A stretch of DNA of 64,000 nt from Primulina eburnea (GCF_022965805.1 NC_133103.1:52526386-52590385), one strand, 5' to 3'. Numbered from the stretch's first letter, positions 35,000 through 46,603 are shown. The notes: generated by a model from the letters alone, not told the origin. Program-made: numbers and translations.

Positions 35000-35990
35000 T
35001 TATTATTCCAGTTTCATTCTCCATATGATTTCTAGCAATGGATCCGATATAATTAATTAGCTGTTTTAATTATTATTTTTTTTAATTTTGTTGTCATTAT
35101 TATACGTATCGTTTTCATGAGATATATACTGACGAACTACAAATCGGTCAGAGGAAATATAATATTTCAATTAAAACCGAATTTTTTACAATTATTTCTT
35201 TGTTTTTGGCTATATCCTAAGCCAAAAACTTAAAATAAGTGAATAATTTTAAGAAATATGATTGGCAATTTGACCTCTCATTTATCTTCTCTGCTTATCT
35301 CCATTTTCTCCATTTTACTTCTTCCCTTTTCAATATTCAAGATTCAAGAACCAACGCAAATGGCACAACTTGCTCAAGAAAAAGAAAGACCTCGTGCTGC
35401 TTCTAGTATATTTTTTGATATATTTCTTACTTTATATTTTCTGGACTTGCTAGATAGTTTTATAAATGTATTTTTCATTATTCAAAATTGAGGATATGTA
35501 TTTTATTTTCTCGTTTCTTCAAAATTATTTAAATTTTGTTCTTCTAAATATTTTTAAAGAATTTTATGATTTTCAGAAGGGATTCGATATGAATTCGTAT
35601 TTTTTGGAATAATATAAATGAATTAGTATTTTAAATCAATTACATTTTTAATTCAACTAAAGTCTTGGACCGAAAAAAACGAACAAAAACACCAAACCAT
35701 ATTATGAAAATCCGAACTGAAATAAAATGATTAATAACGGATTAGACATTTGTAAAACTGAAAACCGAAACATTAAGAAAGCGAACAAAACCGTCCAATG
35801 GGAACACCTATTCATGGGATGCAAAAACTCTAATGATCTTAGGGTTGCATGCATGAAAAAATACTTGAAACCTTATATTACAGCAAATTTGTTTAATTTT
35901 TGTACATTTCTGAGAACCACAGAAACACTCTAAAATTGATTGATTTGTTTAGTCCTATTGAACTTTTCTTTGACCTGATCTCTGATACAC
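35000..35990. other. Intergenic region, no supported gene
   Basis: AT-rich with short chance frames. Near 35660-35815 there are ACCGAA/CCAAACCAT words and CCGTCCAATGGGAACACCTA, which resemble the inner end of a decayed hAT-type MITE, but no partner end was found. Confidence 0.4.
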
Positions 35991-35999
35991 ACATACACA

Positions 36000-37767
36000 G
36001 GGTTTTTTTTTAAAAATATTATAAATAAATAAACTAATTGTAAAAATATGACAAATTTTGAGGATTTGTAAAAATATAACAATCCGGCACTTACTGTCCC
36101 GGATTCACCTTTTTTATTTTTATTTTTTAGAAAAAAGAAAGTGGGGGCACGGATTTTAAAAAAAGAAAATGTAAATCGGCGACGGTTTGTATATACCGTC
36201 GCTATTGGCGACGGTTTAAGCAAAAACAGTCGCTAATATAAATCCGTCACTCACTGTCACGGATTATAAGAAGCCGTGTCACAAATATGCGTGTATTCTT
36301 TCTATCTTCGTCGAAAATAATTGTTCTTCATATTCATTCTCACAACTTATTTCATTCATTCGATTTATAAGTGCAAAATCCATCTTTTCTACTTCGATCA
36401 TATATTAAAATTATTTGTTTACTTTATCGTCCATTTAATTTGAAGAGATACTAAAATGTAATGTTTAATTTCGTTGATAATATTTTAATTATATATTAAG
36501 AAGTAATTTTAATATGTAACTTTTTTTATAATACTTGTCATTTATTTCATATATTAGCATCGTCCGTTATATTATTACAAGTTCTGTATAATTGAGAAAA
36601 TAATTTAATTAATTTTTTTAATATTTTGTTTGTATAATTTATATTATATTAATGCAATTATTATTTTGTTCACTAACATTATATAAATAAGTATAATTTA
36701 GTTAAATAATGTATTTTCAATATCAATCGTGATATTAAAAAATAGTTTGATATAATATTGTATCTACAACAATTACAATAATTATAATATTTATTGTTTT
36801 ATTGGAATTAGAATATGTATATAAATTACGGATTTTATATTTAAGTGAAATTATATGTATACTATATGAATAATTATAATATTAATTGTATTATAAATTA
36901 CGGAGATTAAAATTACGTGTAATTTTAAAACTTATTCTCAATATACTTTAAAAATGTAACAAAGTAATTTATAATTTCATTAGTATTAAATACACTAATA
37001 TTAACTCATTCTTATATTAAATTAAATTATTTATATTAAAATTACTTCTTAATATATAATTATAATATTATCAACGAAATTAAACATTACATTTTCGTAT
37101 CTCTTCAAATTAAATGGACGATAAAGTAAACAAATAATTTTAATATGGCAAAAACTTGTGTGAGACGGTCTCACGGGTCGTATTTGTGAGACAGATCTCT
37201 TATTTTGGGTCATCCATGAAAAAGTATTACTTTTTATGCTAGGTGTATTACATTATATTGTGAATATGGGTAGGGTTGACCCGTCTCACAGATTAAGATC
37301 CGTGAGACGGTCTCACATGAGACCTACTCTTTTAATATATGATCGAAGTAGAAAAGATGGATTTTGCACATATAAATCGAATGAAAGAAATAAGTTGTGA
37401 GAATGAATATGAGGAACAATTATTTTCGACGAAGATGGAAAGAATACACGCATATTTGTGACACGGCTTCTTATAATCCGTGATAGAGACCGACGGATTT
37501 ATCATAGCGACGGTTGTGCTTAAACCGTCGCGAATAGCGAAGGTAGTTTTAAACCGTCGCCAATAGCAACGGTTTTGAAAAACGTCGCCGAGTTAGATTT
37601 TCTTTTTTTAAAATCCGTGCCCCCACTTTCTTTTTTTTAAAAAAAAAATTAAAAAAAGGTGAATCCGGGACAGCAAGTCCCGGATTGTTATATTTTTACA
37701 AACCCTCAAAATTTGTCATATTTTTACAATTAGTTTATTTATTTATAATATTTTAAAAGAAAACCCC
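36000..37767. mobile_element. Mutator-type foldback element, about 1.77 kb, with arms over 500 bp
   Basis: Left end GGGTTTTTTTTTAAAAATAT, right end complementary to GGGGTTTTCTTTTAAAATAT. An exact 9-bp duplication ACATACACA lies at 35991-35999 and 37768-37776. The left arm (36000 to about 36520) is the reverse complement of the right arm (about 37030 to 37767) for over 500 bp, with interruptions only from small changes and a nested MITE at 37147-37329. Arms carry GCGACGGTTT words, CCCGGATTCACC, and a long AT-rich stretch. The central 500 bp is AT-rich and non-coding. The 9-bp duplication and long inverted ends place it with Mutator-like elements. No transposase is encoded. Confidence 0.93.
37147..37329. 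mobile_element. Mutator-type MITE, copy p, nested in the foldback arm
   Basis: A 183 bp copy from GGCAAAAACTTGTGTGAGAC to GAGACCTACTC with exact duplication TTTTAATAT (37138-37146 and 37330-37338). Because the opposite foldback arm preserves the empty site, the insertion boundaries are certain. This copy best defines the family termini. Confidence 0.96.
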
Positions 37768-37960
37768 ACATACACATCATGAAATTAAATATCACATTTT
37801 TGTGCTTCTTCGTGGATCATAAGCAGAATCCAACATATTTCTGTCTAGAAAAAAGTTCTATGTATCTCCATTCAATATATTTCTCACCAGATTTACGCCA
37901 CAAACGAAGGATTGTAGCAGCTATGATCTGCTTGAATTCCATATATCACAAAAATTAAGT

Positions 37961-38052
37961 CAGTAAAAAGTAATATTTTTTCATAGATGACTCAAATAAA
38001 AGATCCGTCGACAAAATACGAACCGTGATACCGTCTCACACAGGTTTTTGTC
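37961..38052. mobile_element. Mutator-type MITE, partial copy q
   Basis: Only the right half is present, from GTAAAAAGTAATATTTTTTC to CACACAGGTTTTTGTC. Confidence 0.75.
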
Positions 38053-39009
38053 ATAATAGATTCCGAGCAAAGACAATATGAAATACGCAGTCGATGAGCG
38101 CCACGTCAGCGATAGGTATATACGTGTGGAAATAATTTATTTATATATTATAAGATTTGAGGAAAAAAACATATCAGTCAGTCCTTTTATCAACTGTATT
38201 TTTGTCTGGTGGAATCTATGAAAATTACTCTTGCTGGTGAATGTTGACCGAGTCAAAGGACAATTATATTACACAGTCACGAGCACGAGCATCTCGTACC
38301 ATATATATATGAACAACAAACGACTGACTCGAACTGTAAAAATTGCTTTATCCTCACATTAAACGCAAGCGGAGCTTAAGAACCAAACATGCAACTTCGC
38401 AAGTGCACATGATGTTCTACTGATTTTTATGGAAATATTAGACATGATAATTGATAATAATCCTACATGCATGTATGTGCCAGCAGACCAAGTTAGATTT
38501 CATCTTGCAACTTTCTTAGCTCTGGGTTTTGATCTATATAAAAAACTACATAAATATTAGAAACATCGATCTAGTATGTGAATTTATAGTGTGAAATTGG
38601 GGGAAATTTTGCATATTGGTCTTGTAAGTGAACCTTATTCTGATTTTGGTTATCTAATATTATTGATACGTCAAATGATACATATTTTTTTGAGATAAAA
38701 GATGAATTTGAATTCCAAACTATTATATATTAATCCACTCAAACATAGATACTTGTGTCATAGGCATATTGTGTCAATGCTTATAATTACAAAATTAAAG
38801 TTTCGGAATATATATATGTATATGTGTGTATGTATATGCAGGCACATGCATAAAAAGAATATATAACATCAAAGATAACATAAAAGTTGTACCGGAATGC
38901 ACAGAAGAAGAATTCTTGCTCTATTATTATTTTGCAACAACTGGAGTATATACATACATGCATACATATACTCATGCAACAACTTAGTACAAACAAAAGA
39001 AAGTGAAAA
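38053..39009. promoter_or_regulatory. Upstream region of the OFP gene
   Basis: No gene is supported. AT-rich, with short TATATATG tracts near 38810. Presumed promoter of the OFP gene; I could not single out a TATA box. Confidence 0.35.
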
Positions 39010-39687
39010 ATGTCCAACATATTATGGAAGAGTTTCAACCTCTGTTTCTCCAAATTCAAATGTCTGCCCACCATCACTTTCTCCTCACCACCCACCATTG
39101 AGGAACAAGAAGAAGAAGAAATTCAAGAATTCGCCCAAACAAACCCTTACACCCACCACTCTGTCTTAATCAAGAACTACAACTCTTTGTACGAAGTCTC
39201 CACCTCAGACAGTTTAGCCGCAGCCGAGTTCTCCTCCTCTTCCTCCTCCCCCGAAACCAGCCCCGTTCCAGATTTCAGCTCCGCGTTCGCCTCCCGCCGC
39301 TTCTTCTGCTCCTCCCCTGGCTGTTCCAACTCCTTACTCGAGCAGCCGGAAACAATTGCAGCTCCTCGACAAGGGGCGGCGGGTGGCGGGGTTGCGGTTG
39401 ACAAGTACTCCCCGGACCCATATGAGGACTTTCGAAAGTCGATGCAGGAGATGATCGAGGCACGCGAGTCCGCGGGGGTTGAGGCTGACTGGGAGTTCTT
39501 GCATGAGCTTCTTGTTTGCTATTTGGCCTTAAACCCTAAGCACACACACAAGTTCATCTTCGGAGCTTTTGCTGATGTTACTGTGTCCGTTGTCGTGTCG
39601 TCCCCGAGAGCTAATGGTTTCTGCCGGACACCAGTCACCGTCTCGGGCATTGCGCTGCCATACAGACGGCGGCTTAATTTTCTTTGA
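39010..39687 (+). CDS. OVATE family protein (OFP)
   Basis: A single-exon gene for 225 residues. OFPs are plant transcriptional repressors that interact with KNOX/BELL and TRM proteins and shape organs; this is family knowledge. The N terminus MSNILWKSFNLCFSKFKCLP is typical. The middle is low-complexity Ser/Pro with an acidic run (EEQEEEEIQE). The OVATE domain lies at about residues 130-190: SPDPYEDFRKSMQEMIEARE, DWEFLHELLVCYLALNPKHT, then HKFIFGAFADV. The roughly 35 residues after the domain (VSSPRANGFCRTPVTVSG...) are less conserved. The coding region is far more GC-rich than its flanks, as usual for intronless plant genes. Confidence 0.92.
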   Translation: MSNILWKSFNLCFSKFKCLPTITFSSPPTIEEQEEEEIQEFAQTNPYTHHSVLIKNYNSLYEVSTSDSLAAAEFSSSSSSPETSPVPDFSSAFASRRFFCSSPGCSNSLLEQPETIAAPRQGAAGGGVAVDKYSPDPYEDFRKSMQEMIEARESAGVEADWEFLHELLVCYLALNPKHTHKFIFGAFADVTVSVVVSSPRANGFCRTPVTVSGIALPYRRRLNFL

Positions 39688-40135
39688 GTCATGTGGCTTG
39701 TGGTGGAGGAAATATTTTGGTGTACGTCCGTAAAATTGTAGCCTGTTCCTGTATTTTCGTGATTTGATATTATTATGGATATAAAATTATAAATTATAAT
39801 TATATAATTTTATTATTGTTGGAACAATAAAATTTCGTTGATAAATATAAATTGAACATTTTGATTAAATTCTTGATCAGTTTTTATATAGCATTTATCT
39901 TCCACTATGCAATTCAATCTGCTGCATCAAAATTTTATGTCATATATATAACACTAATTAATTATCATATTTCATAAAATAAAATATTTTAAAATATCAG
40001 AAAATGCAGAAAATTATATCATAGCAATATATGTCCAGTGATGTACCCTCAAATACATCAAAAGAGTGGAGAATTCAGGATTATATATATATATTTTAGA
40101 AAGTGAAATATAAATTTTCGGTAAATTATAATAAA

Positions 40136-40317
40136 GAGTATGTATCTAATGATACAGTCTCACAAATCTTTATCTGTGAGACGAGTCAAACCTACCGATA
40201 TTCATAATAAAAAGTAATACTCTTAGCATAAAAAGTAATATTTTTCATGGATGACTCAAATAAGATATTCATCTCATAAAATACGACCCGTGAGATCGTC
40301 TCACACAAATTTTTGAC
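40136..40317. mobile_element. Mutator-type MITE, copy r
   Basis: A 182 bp copy from GAGTATGTATCTAATGATAC to CACACAAATTTTTGAC, flanked by TATAATAAA and TATAGTAAA (8 of 9). Confidence 0.88.
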
Positions 40318-40701
40318 TATAGTAAATTGATACAATATACACAAATTCAGATATGATGATTACAAAAGTTTAAATAATATATATTTAATAATACGAGTCC
40401 ATGTTGATAATTGCGTCTTTTCATATGTATATTTTAAATAAATTTATTTGGGATGAATTATTAAAAGTGTAAAGGTTTTAGTGTCTTTTGCAATGGACAC
40501 AACATCCCAAAGTGTTGTCACTTAAAGTCATGGCAATTGGCAGGAGGTAGGAGTTTAGGTTCTTGCGCGATAAAAATCTCTTCTAAAACAAAACAATTAA
40601 ATATTATAAAATTTTGTATACGAAAATTAATTGTTGAACTCAGAGGCATTGATTTCGATTGAAATTAAAATCTCAAATTTTTCATTTGTTATTTTATTTC
40701 T

Positions 40702-40943
40702 GACTAGGTCTCTTGTAAGACGGTCTCACAAAATTTTATCTGTAAGACGGATCAACTCTACCGATATTCACAATAAAAAGTAAGCAAAAACTTGTGTGAG
40801 ACGGTCTCACGGGTCGTATTTGTGAGAGTCACACATGAAAAGTATTACTTTTTATGTTAAGAGTATTTTTTCATGGATGAACCAAATAAGAATTCGCTCA
40901 CAAAATACGACAAATTGGAAAACGTTCTCACACAAATTTTGCC
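40702..40943. mobile_element. Composite of two Mutator-type MITE copies, copy s
   Basis: The left half of one copy (40702-40783) is joined to an inverted partial second copy starting GCAAAAACTTGTGTGAGAC, followed by the right half of the first. The second copy has lost its own right half, so a deletion followed the nested insertion. Confidence 0.75.
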
Positions 40944-40949
40944 CTAAAT

Positions 40950-41650
40950 ATTTTTAGTGTAGGACTTTTGATTTATGAAGCCAAATCGACACGATTGCTT
41001 CGGGAGTAAGTTGAGCAGGAATAATAACCATATTTTCTTGGACAGAGCCCGAAAATTCGGATTTTATGAACGTGTTTTTTCACCTTATAAAAAATTTAAA
41101 AATCAAATTTTATATATTTATTACAATAAATATTTAAATATTTTTTTTTAATTTTAAATTTTGTTTTTTAGAAAAAAAATATGTTAGTACGATACATAAT
41201 AATTTAGATTTGATATTTTTGGTATTTAATTTCATGATATTTATAATTATTTTTTATTTTAGGAGTGATATTAATAAGAATTCAAAAAGTAGATAAAGAA
41301 AAAATTATTCTAATAATTTGAAAAATTTGGAAAGTGGATGAGATACTGATGTTTAAAAAAGGTTGATTCAATCGACCATAGCTTTATAGATATTACCTTA
41401 ATCTTTTAGAACTGTGACAGAATGGCACCGGTGACGAAAATGGATAGGTAGATGAAGCGATGGCGGCCGGCAGCGACAATTACATCGGCCGGCGATGAAA
41501 ATGGAAAGATAAAAATGGAGGAAGTGAAAAGACTAGAATTGGTGAGTGATATAAAAAAAATCAAGGAAAACGAATTTACATAGATGAATTAATTGTTCGG
41601 ACACATAAGACGATTTTAAAAGCTTGGGATGAATCAACGGTTAACAAGTA
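40950..41650. other. Intergenic region, no supported gene
   Basis: A/T-rich. The GC-richer patch at about 41420-41530 (GGCGGCCGGCAGCGACAATT) stands out but has no usable frame or partner. Confidence 0.4.
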
Positions 41651-41654
41651 AACC

Positions 41655-41835
41655 ATAAATATCTTGTGTGACGATCTCACAAATCTTTATCTGTGAGACA
41701 AGTCAACCCTATCGATATCCATAATAAAAAATAATATTCTTATCATAAAAAGTAATATTTTTTCATGGATGACCCAAATAAGAGATTCGTCTCACAAAAT
41801 ATGACACGTGAAATCGTCTCACACAAGTTTTTATC
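41655..41835. mobile_element. Mutator-type MITE, copy t
   Basis: Family order is complete from CTTGTGTGACGATCTCAC to CACACAAGTTTTTATC. No clear 9-bp duplication. Confidence 0.8.
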
Positions 41836-42509
41836 TTTACTAAAATACTAGTACCCTTTGGATGCATGCATATGCGAAAAAAATTTGTTGTATAAAAAAT
41901 ATTATAGATTATTTTTATATGATTTTGGTTTTTTATTATAGGTTTAAAATGGGATATGCTATTGTCATTTGTCTTTGGATAAGATTTAAATAATATCAAA
42001 TATGTTTGTGTGCTCATGAAATTACGATAATATATTATTTCTGAAAAAGAAAATAATTACTAGGTCCACTACCTTTGCTTATTTTAGATTTTGGTAACCT
42101 AAAGGTTCAAAATTTTGTTTTGGTGTACAGACTTTGAATTTTTTTGGTTTTCAGAACTATTAAGTGTTCAAGTGGTATCAGAAACTGTTGAAATCGTACC
42201 AAAAATTGCTGAAATGATATCGAAAATTGCTGAATTTTTCGATGTCATGTCAGAAATTAGACTAAAAATAGCCAAAAATTAAAATTTAATTAATCAAAAC
42301 AAAATTTTGAAAACTTATCGAATCAAAACTCAAAATATACAAGTCAGTAGACAAGAAAAATCATTCTCCCTCTCTTGATCAATAGCAAATGTTAAATAGA
42401 CAATTGTATTGAAAAAAAATATGAATTGTCAGTACAAAGCTCGTTAATTATAAGGACCTCAAATTTAATAATTTTGTATAGATAATATAAAAATTTCTAA
42501 TTTTGTAAT

Positions 42510-43352
42510 TGATGATACCTCGGGATATCCCGGGTCATGGACAGTGTCCGGGATGTCCCAGGCCGTGGAGCCTGTCCATGAAAAGTGCCCGGGTCAGAAG
42601 CATGGACTGTTTTCGGGTCAATAAGGCGAAAAACTGGATTGACATCCGAGTCTTAAAATTTCCCGGGACGAGGGGAGTACGACTTGAAAAATCCGTGAAG
42701 GGGCCAGTCAGTCAAGGGGCTGGGCCATGGAAGCCCCCGGGACATAACCTCCCCGAGACGTTGTATGCCCGGGCCCTCATAAGAAATCACGAGAAGCATT
42801 TTATCCGGGCCACTTCGATATGAGCGCTACATTTAATTGCACCGACATAGTAGGGTGTGTGCAGCCGACCTATCTTTGAATAGTTGACAAAATCAAGTAG
42901 GCAGGATGTGATTAATATGAGATTTGACATGTCAGAACAATAGGGTATAATTAACCGCCCTACTGTAATTAATGATCAGCACAAAGAACGAGGTCATAAT
43001 TACATCTTCTACTATAAATCACATGTTTTTCCTTGCATTTACTCTCTATTCAGATATTGAATACACTCATTTATTGTGCATTTACTACTCACCTTCCACA
43101 CCAATCTCACAACCATCCTTTGGTTACATTGGTTCTTTACTTGAGTTATTCACTGACTTAAGCATCAGACTGGTCACGCCGAACACCCCTTCGACGCCTA
43201 TTCACGTGGTTATCCAATTGGTTGCAGGTTCACATCTATCCCGGGAAGCAAGCTGTTCATCCAGACGTCTTGCTCTTATTTTTCCCAACATCTTGATAAT
43301 AGATTCGGCGGAGCACCCGACCCGACTCATTCATTTCACCCGGATCACATCA
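42510..43352 (+). mobile_element. Solo LTR of a Ty3/gypsy-like retrotransposon, 843 bp
   Basis: Starts TGATGATACCTCGGGA and ends GGATCACATCA, with TGATG/CATCA terminal inversion, and is flanked by the exact 5-bp duplication GTAAT (42505-42509 and 43353-43357). It has TATA-like ACTATAAATCACATG near 43010 and the GACTTAAGCATCAGACTGG block found near the 3' end of many plant gypsy LTRs. The GC-rich first 300 bp contrasts with the AT-rich surroundings. There is no PBS or internal region, so it is a solo LTR. Open frames inside are not genes. Confidence 0.88.
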
Positions 43353-43359
43353 GTAATAT

Positions 43360-44052
43360 AAGAGAGTATTTTGTGTATTTTTGAAAATCACACTATGACC
43401 CACACATGCTTCGTGATGGTAAGAGTACGAGTTTATGTTTGTACGAAATATAGATTTTGGGGACATAATTTTTCCGTCCAAAATTTATTTCTGAAAGGCT
43501 CAATTAAGAGATTTATTTTTATAATAATACAATATTTAGTTTAATATTTTTGGGAGAGTGGGGTTGTTGCCATTCAGAAAAAAATTTTGACTGCTATATT
43601 ATATTGCGCTTTGCTTATGTTAACTTTATTTACCTTGTCGCTTATCTTGATATTTTATTTCAATCTAAGGAGACAAATCCACTTTATTTGGTATGGACCT
43701 AGTAGAGAATTGTATAAAATATATGGTAAAATTGTAAAATAAACAAAACCAAGTTTCCTAAAACAGCCCAGGTCAGATTTTGAAGACTTACAAGGATTTG
43801 ATTCAAATAATTATTATATTTTTTGAAGACTTCTAAGATTTTGACGTGACATTGAATATATGTTAGCAGAATCATCAGGTATCATATCATCAATATTTTA
43901 TGTCATGTCGACGATAATTCGACGATGAAAAAACCAATATATATATTGCACCAACGATCAATTTTTTACGATTTACATGACCAAAAACTTAAATAAGATG
44001 TCAACTTACATAACGAGGTGGCTAATTTTCTATTAAATATAGATTCAAAGAA
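43360..44052. other. Intergenic region, no supported gene
   Basis: AT-rich. I see no gene or element with defined ends. Confidence 0.4.
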
Positions 44053-44236
44053 GACACAAATTTGTGTCAGACGGTCTCACGGATCGTATTTTATGAGACG
44101 GATCTCTTATTTGGGTTATCCATGAAAAATTATTATTTTTTTATACTAAGAGGATTATTTTTTATTTTGAATATCAGTAAAGTTAACCCGTCTCACAGAC
44201 AAATATTCGTGAGACCGTCTCACAAGAGACCTATTC
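44053..44236. mobile_element. Mutator-type MITE, copy u
   Basis: A 184 bp copy from GACACAAATTTGTGTCAGAC to GAGACCTATTC, flanked by TTCAAAGAA and TTCAAAAAA (8 of 9). Confidence 0.88.
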
Positions 44237-44330
44237 TTCAAAAAATATCATTTCATAAGCAACTATTTTAACAGGAAATATAGCATAAACAAAAATAGAA
44301 ATAAAAATAGTCAACCAGACCGTTCGTTCC

Positions 44331-44421
44331 GACATGAGCTAGGTCGCATATATGATATCCATGCCCCACAGGTAGGATCGAACGAACCCGACATGAGCTA
44401 GGTCGCATATATGATATCCAT
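44331..44421. repeat. Tandem duplication with a 32-base shared word
   Basis: The block CGACATGAGCTAGGTCGCAT followed by ATATGATATCCAT occurs twice, about 58 bp apart, with CCCCACAGGTAGGATCGAAC between. Likely a local slippage duplication. Confidence 0.75.
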
Positions 44422-45085
44422 CAAGCACGCGATTAATGTATCAGTCATACTAATAACAAATATACGATGAATTTTCTAAATAGTTTATCACCTATTTCTA
44501 ACATTAATAAATCTATTTTTATTTAATTAAATTCAAATATTTACATTTGAATTTAATTAAATAATAAAAACATTAAGATTTATGAAAATATTTCAGTTTT
44601 CACCCAAAATCATATATTGAAATCAAATACTATTTGTAGTCGGTTTAACTATGTGTTGATTGATATTGTGAAGTAAAACTTCAATCCTTAGCTTTTCGAT
44701 TCGAGATCAAACATCAAATATTATGCAAATAATTGGTCAGATTAATCTCTTGCAATGATAAACAAATATCAATCAATAATTCGAAGCTTTTAACTTCATA
44801 AATCTTCAACCCACGTTTCGACCCACATAACAATGTACGTGCCCATGGATTTTTTTTTCTTGGCCTCTGGCTCAACTTTGACCATTTTCCCCAAATTTTA
44901 TGGAACTTCTCGAGGCTTTTGCTTTTTCACGACATTAATTTGTTGAGTTTTTACCAATTTTCTTCGTCTTTTTGGACTTTTGTTTACACGAAAAATACAA
45001 TTTCAATTGATAACCGTGAAATAAGATGCAAACAAGTCATATAAGCACGAAAAAAGACGTAAAATGAAATGTAAAACGATAATAT
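44422..45085. other. Intergenic region, no supported gene
   Basis: AT-rich; nothing coding or repetitive recognised. Confidence 0.4.
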
Positions 45086-45089
45086 TATT

Positions 45090-45510
45090 TGTTCTTTTTT
45101 TTAGGAGAACAAGATTTAAACGTTAGATGAATCCAAAGAAGCTACATCCATAACCACGATGGGTACAAAACATCAACCAAACACAAAGGTGAAGGGTGGG
45201 AAAAGGCAAAATGAGCGAGACTATGCGCTACATGATTCGCACATCTTCTAACATGATTAATACCATAAAAACTACCATAATCAAGAAGATCCAAAATGTT
45301 GGAAACTAATACTTATTGGTGATTTAAACTAACAGTAAGCGAAGTTACCAGCTTGACCGCAACACTAGAATATGAGAATAACCACACGTTATGGAAGTCG
45401 CAATTCAAAGCTAGCAACATGCCATAATGGATTGCATGAAGCTCTGTATTGACCACTGAACTTGAGAAGCGAAAACAAGATGCATAGGCTGTGCAAATCA
45501 TACCAAGGTG
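45090..45510 (-). pseudogene. LINE-derived RNase H domain relic
   Basis: The minus strand carries the end of the RNase H domain common in plant L1-type LINEs and their relatives. SSVVNTELHAIHYGMLLALN matches the helix around the catalytic Glu. Downstream, with the frame broken in places, ANHVAHSLAHFAFSHPSP precedes a stop, where ANxxAHxLA is the usual C-terminal motif. A short A-rich run after the stop (45090-45098, T on the plus strand) may be the remains of a poly(A) tail. It is a 5'-truncated, decayed insertion. Confidence 0.7.
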
Positions 45511-45514
45511 GTTA

Positions 45515-46120
45515 CAACCCTATTCTATAAATTTTAACTCAAAATTTTCATCAATAACAAAATTTTAATACTATATCATAAAAATTCCCCGCATTTCTAT
45601 ATTTTAACAATTCATAAGTTTTTTACTTAATCTGTCTCATTTGTGTAGACCTATTTATGTTTTCAAAATTACCAAAATTATTGGAAAAGAAAATTCCACA
45701 AAGAAATTTGTCATTTTATCATTATTTAATGGATACTTTCATTACTTAATGATTGCTTCAATATGACAAAAACAAAATATGACTTATAATTTGGATGAAT
45801 GAAAAAAAATATATGATATTTATATTTAGGATGGAAGGAATATATCCACAATATTCTTTGTGACTCTCTATCGACGGATATTATATAATAAATATATTTG
45901 TGAATTTGACTATTTATAAAAAATACTTAAATCGAAAGACATATCAAAATTAAAACTTTATAAGATAAATGATATATTAAAGAAATAAAAATAAAATAAA
46001 AAATGTGAATTTCAATGTATAATGTAATACCATCGAAGAAGCACATCAAAATGTATTTAATAATTTTAATAATTATTAAATAAATAATATGGTGGTAAAA
46101 TAGTAGCCTTATCTTCTTCC
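45515..46120. other. AT-rich upstream region of the ferredoxin gene
   Basis: No gene is supported. It probably contains the FdC1 promoter; no single TATA box is convincing. Confidence 0.4.
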
Positions 46121-46153
46121 CTCTCCATCGCTTCCACACAAAGCCAGTAGTCA

Positions 46154-46603
46154 ATGGCTTTTTCACTCCTTGCTCTACACTTACCCGCTACTCCTTCCTT
46201 CAAATACTTCCCTCTCCCGACTCAAAAATCGCCAATTCTCCCCACATTACCGCCACCTCGCCTCCGCCACTGCTCATTCTCCGCCGTGCGAGCGTACAAG
46301 GTACTGGTCGAGCACGGTGGGGGGATAACGGAGCTCGAAGTCGACTCGGACGAGACGATCCTTTCCAAGGCGCTGGACAGTGGGTTGGATGTTCCGCATG
46401 ACTGCAAGCTGGGCGTGTGCATGACTTGCCCAGCTCGGCTGGTCGGTGGCTCGGTGGACCAGAGCGAGGGGATGCTGAGCGACGACGTGATCGAGAGGGG
46501 CTACACTCTGATGTGCGTGGCGTACCCTAAATCGGATTGTCACGTTAGAGTTATACCTGAGGAGGAATTGCTGTCTCTGCAATTGGCCACTGCCAACGAC
46601 TGA
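46154..46603 (+). CDS. FDC1: Chloroplast ferredoxin C1 (FdC1)
   Basis: A single-exon gene for a 149-residue [2Fe-2S] ferredoxin. Residues 1 to about 45 form a Ser/Pro-rich, acid-free N terminus typical of a chloroplast transit peptide. The cluster ligands are Cys84, Cys89, Cys92 and Cys121 (C-x4-C-x2-C-x28-C, with CKLGVCMTC visible). The C-terminal extension VIPEEELLSLQLATAND distinguishes FdC1 from photosynthetic ferredoxins. Published work on Arabidopsis FdC1 indicates that it accepts electrons from photosystem I but is a poor donor to FNR; that is family knowledge. Strong GC-rich codon use contrasts with the flanks. Intact. Confidence 0.95.
   Translation: MAFSLLALHLPATPSFKYFPLPTQKSPILPTLPPPRLRHCSFSAVRAYKVLVEHGGGITELEVDSDETILSKALDSGLDVPHDCKLGVCMTCPARLVGGSVDQSEGMLSDDVIERGYTLMCVAYPKSDCHVRVIPEEELLSLQLATAND

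Noticed and set aside
42509..43361. Two open frames of 104 and 129 residues
   Set aside because: Both lie within the solo LTR defined by the GTAAT duplication and have no recognisable domain.
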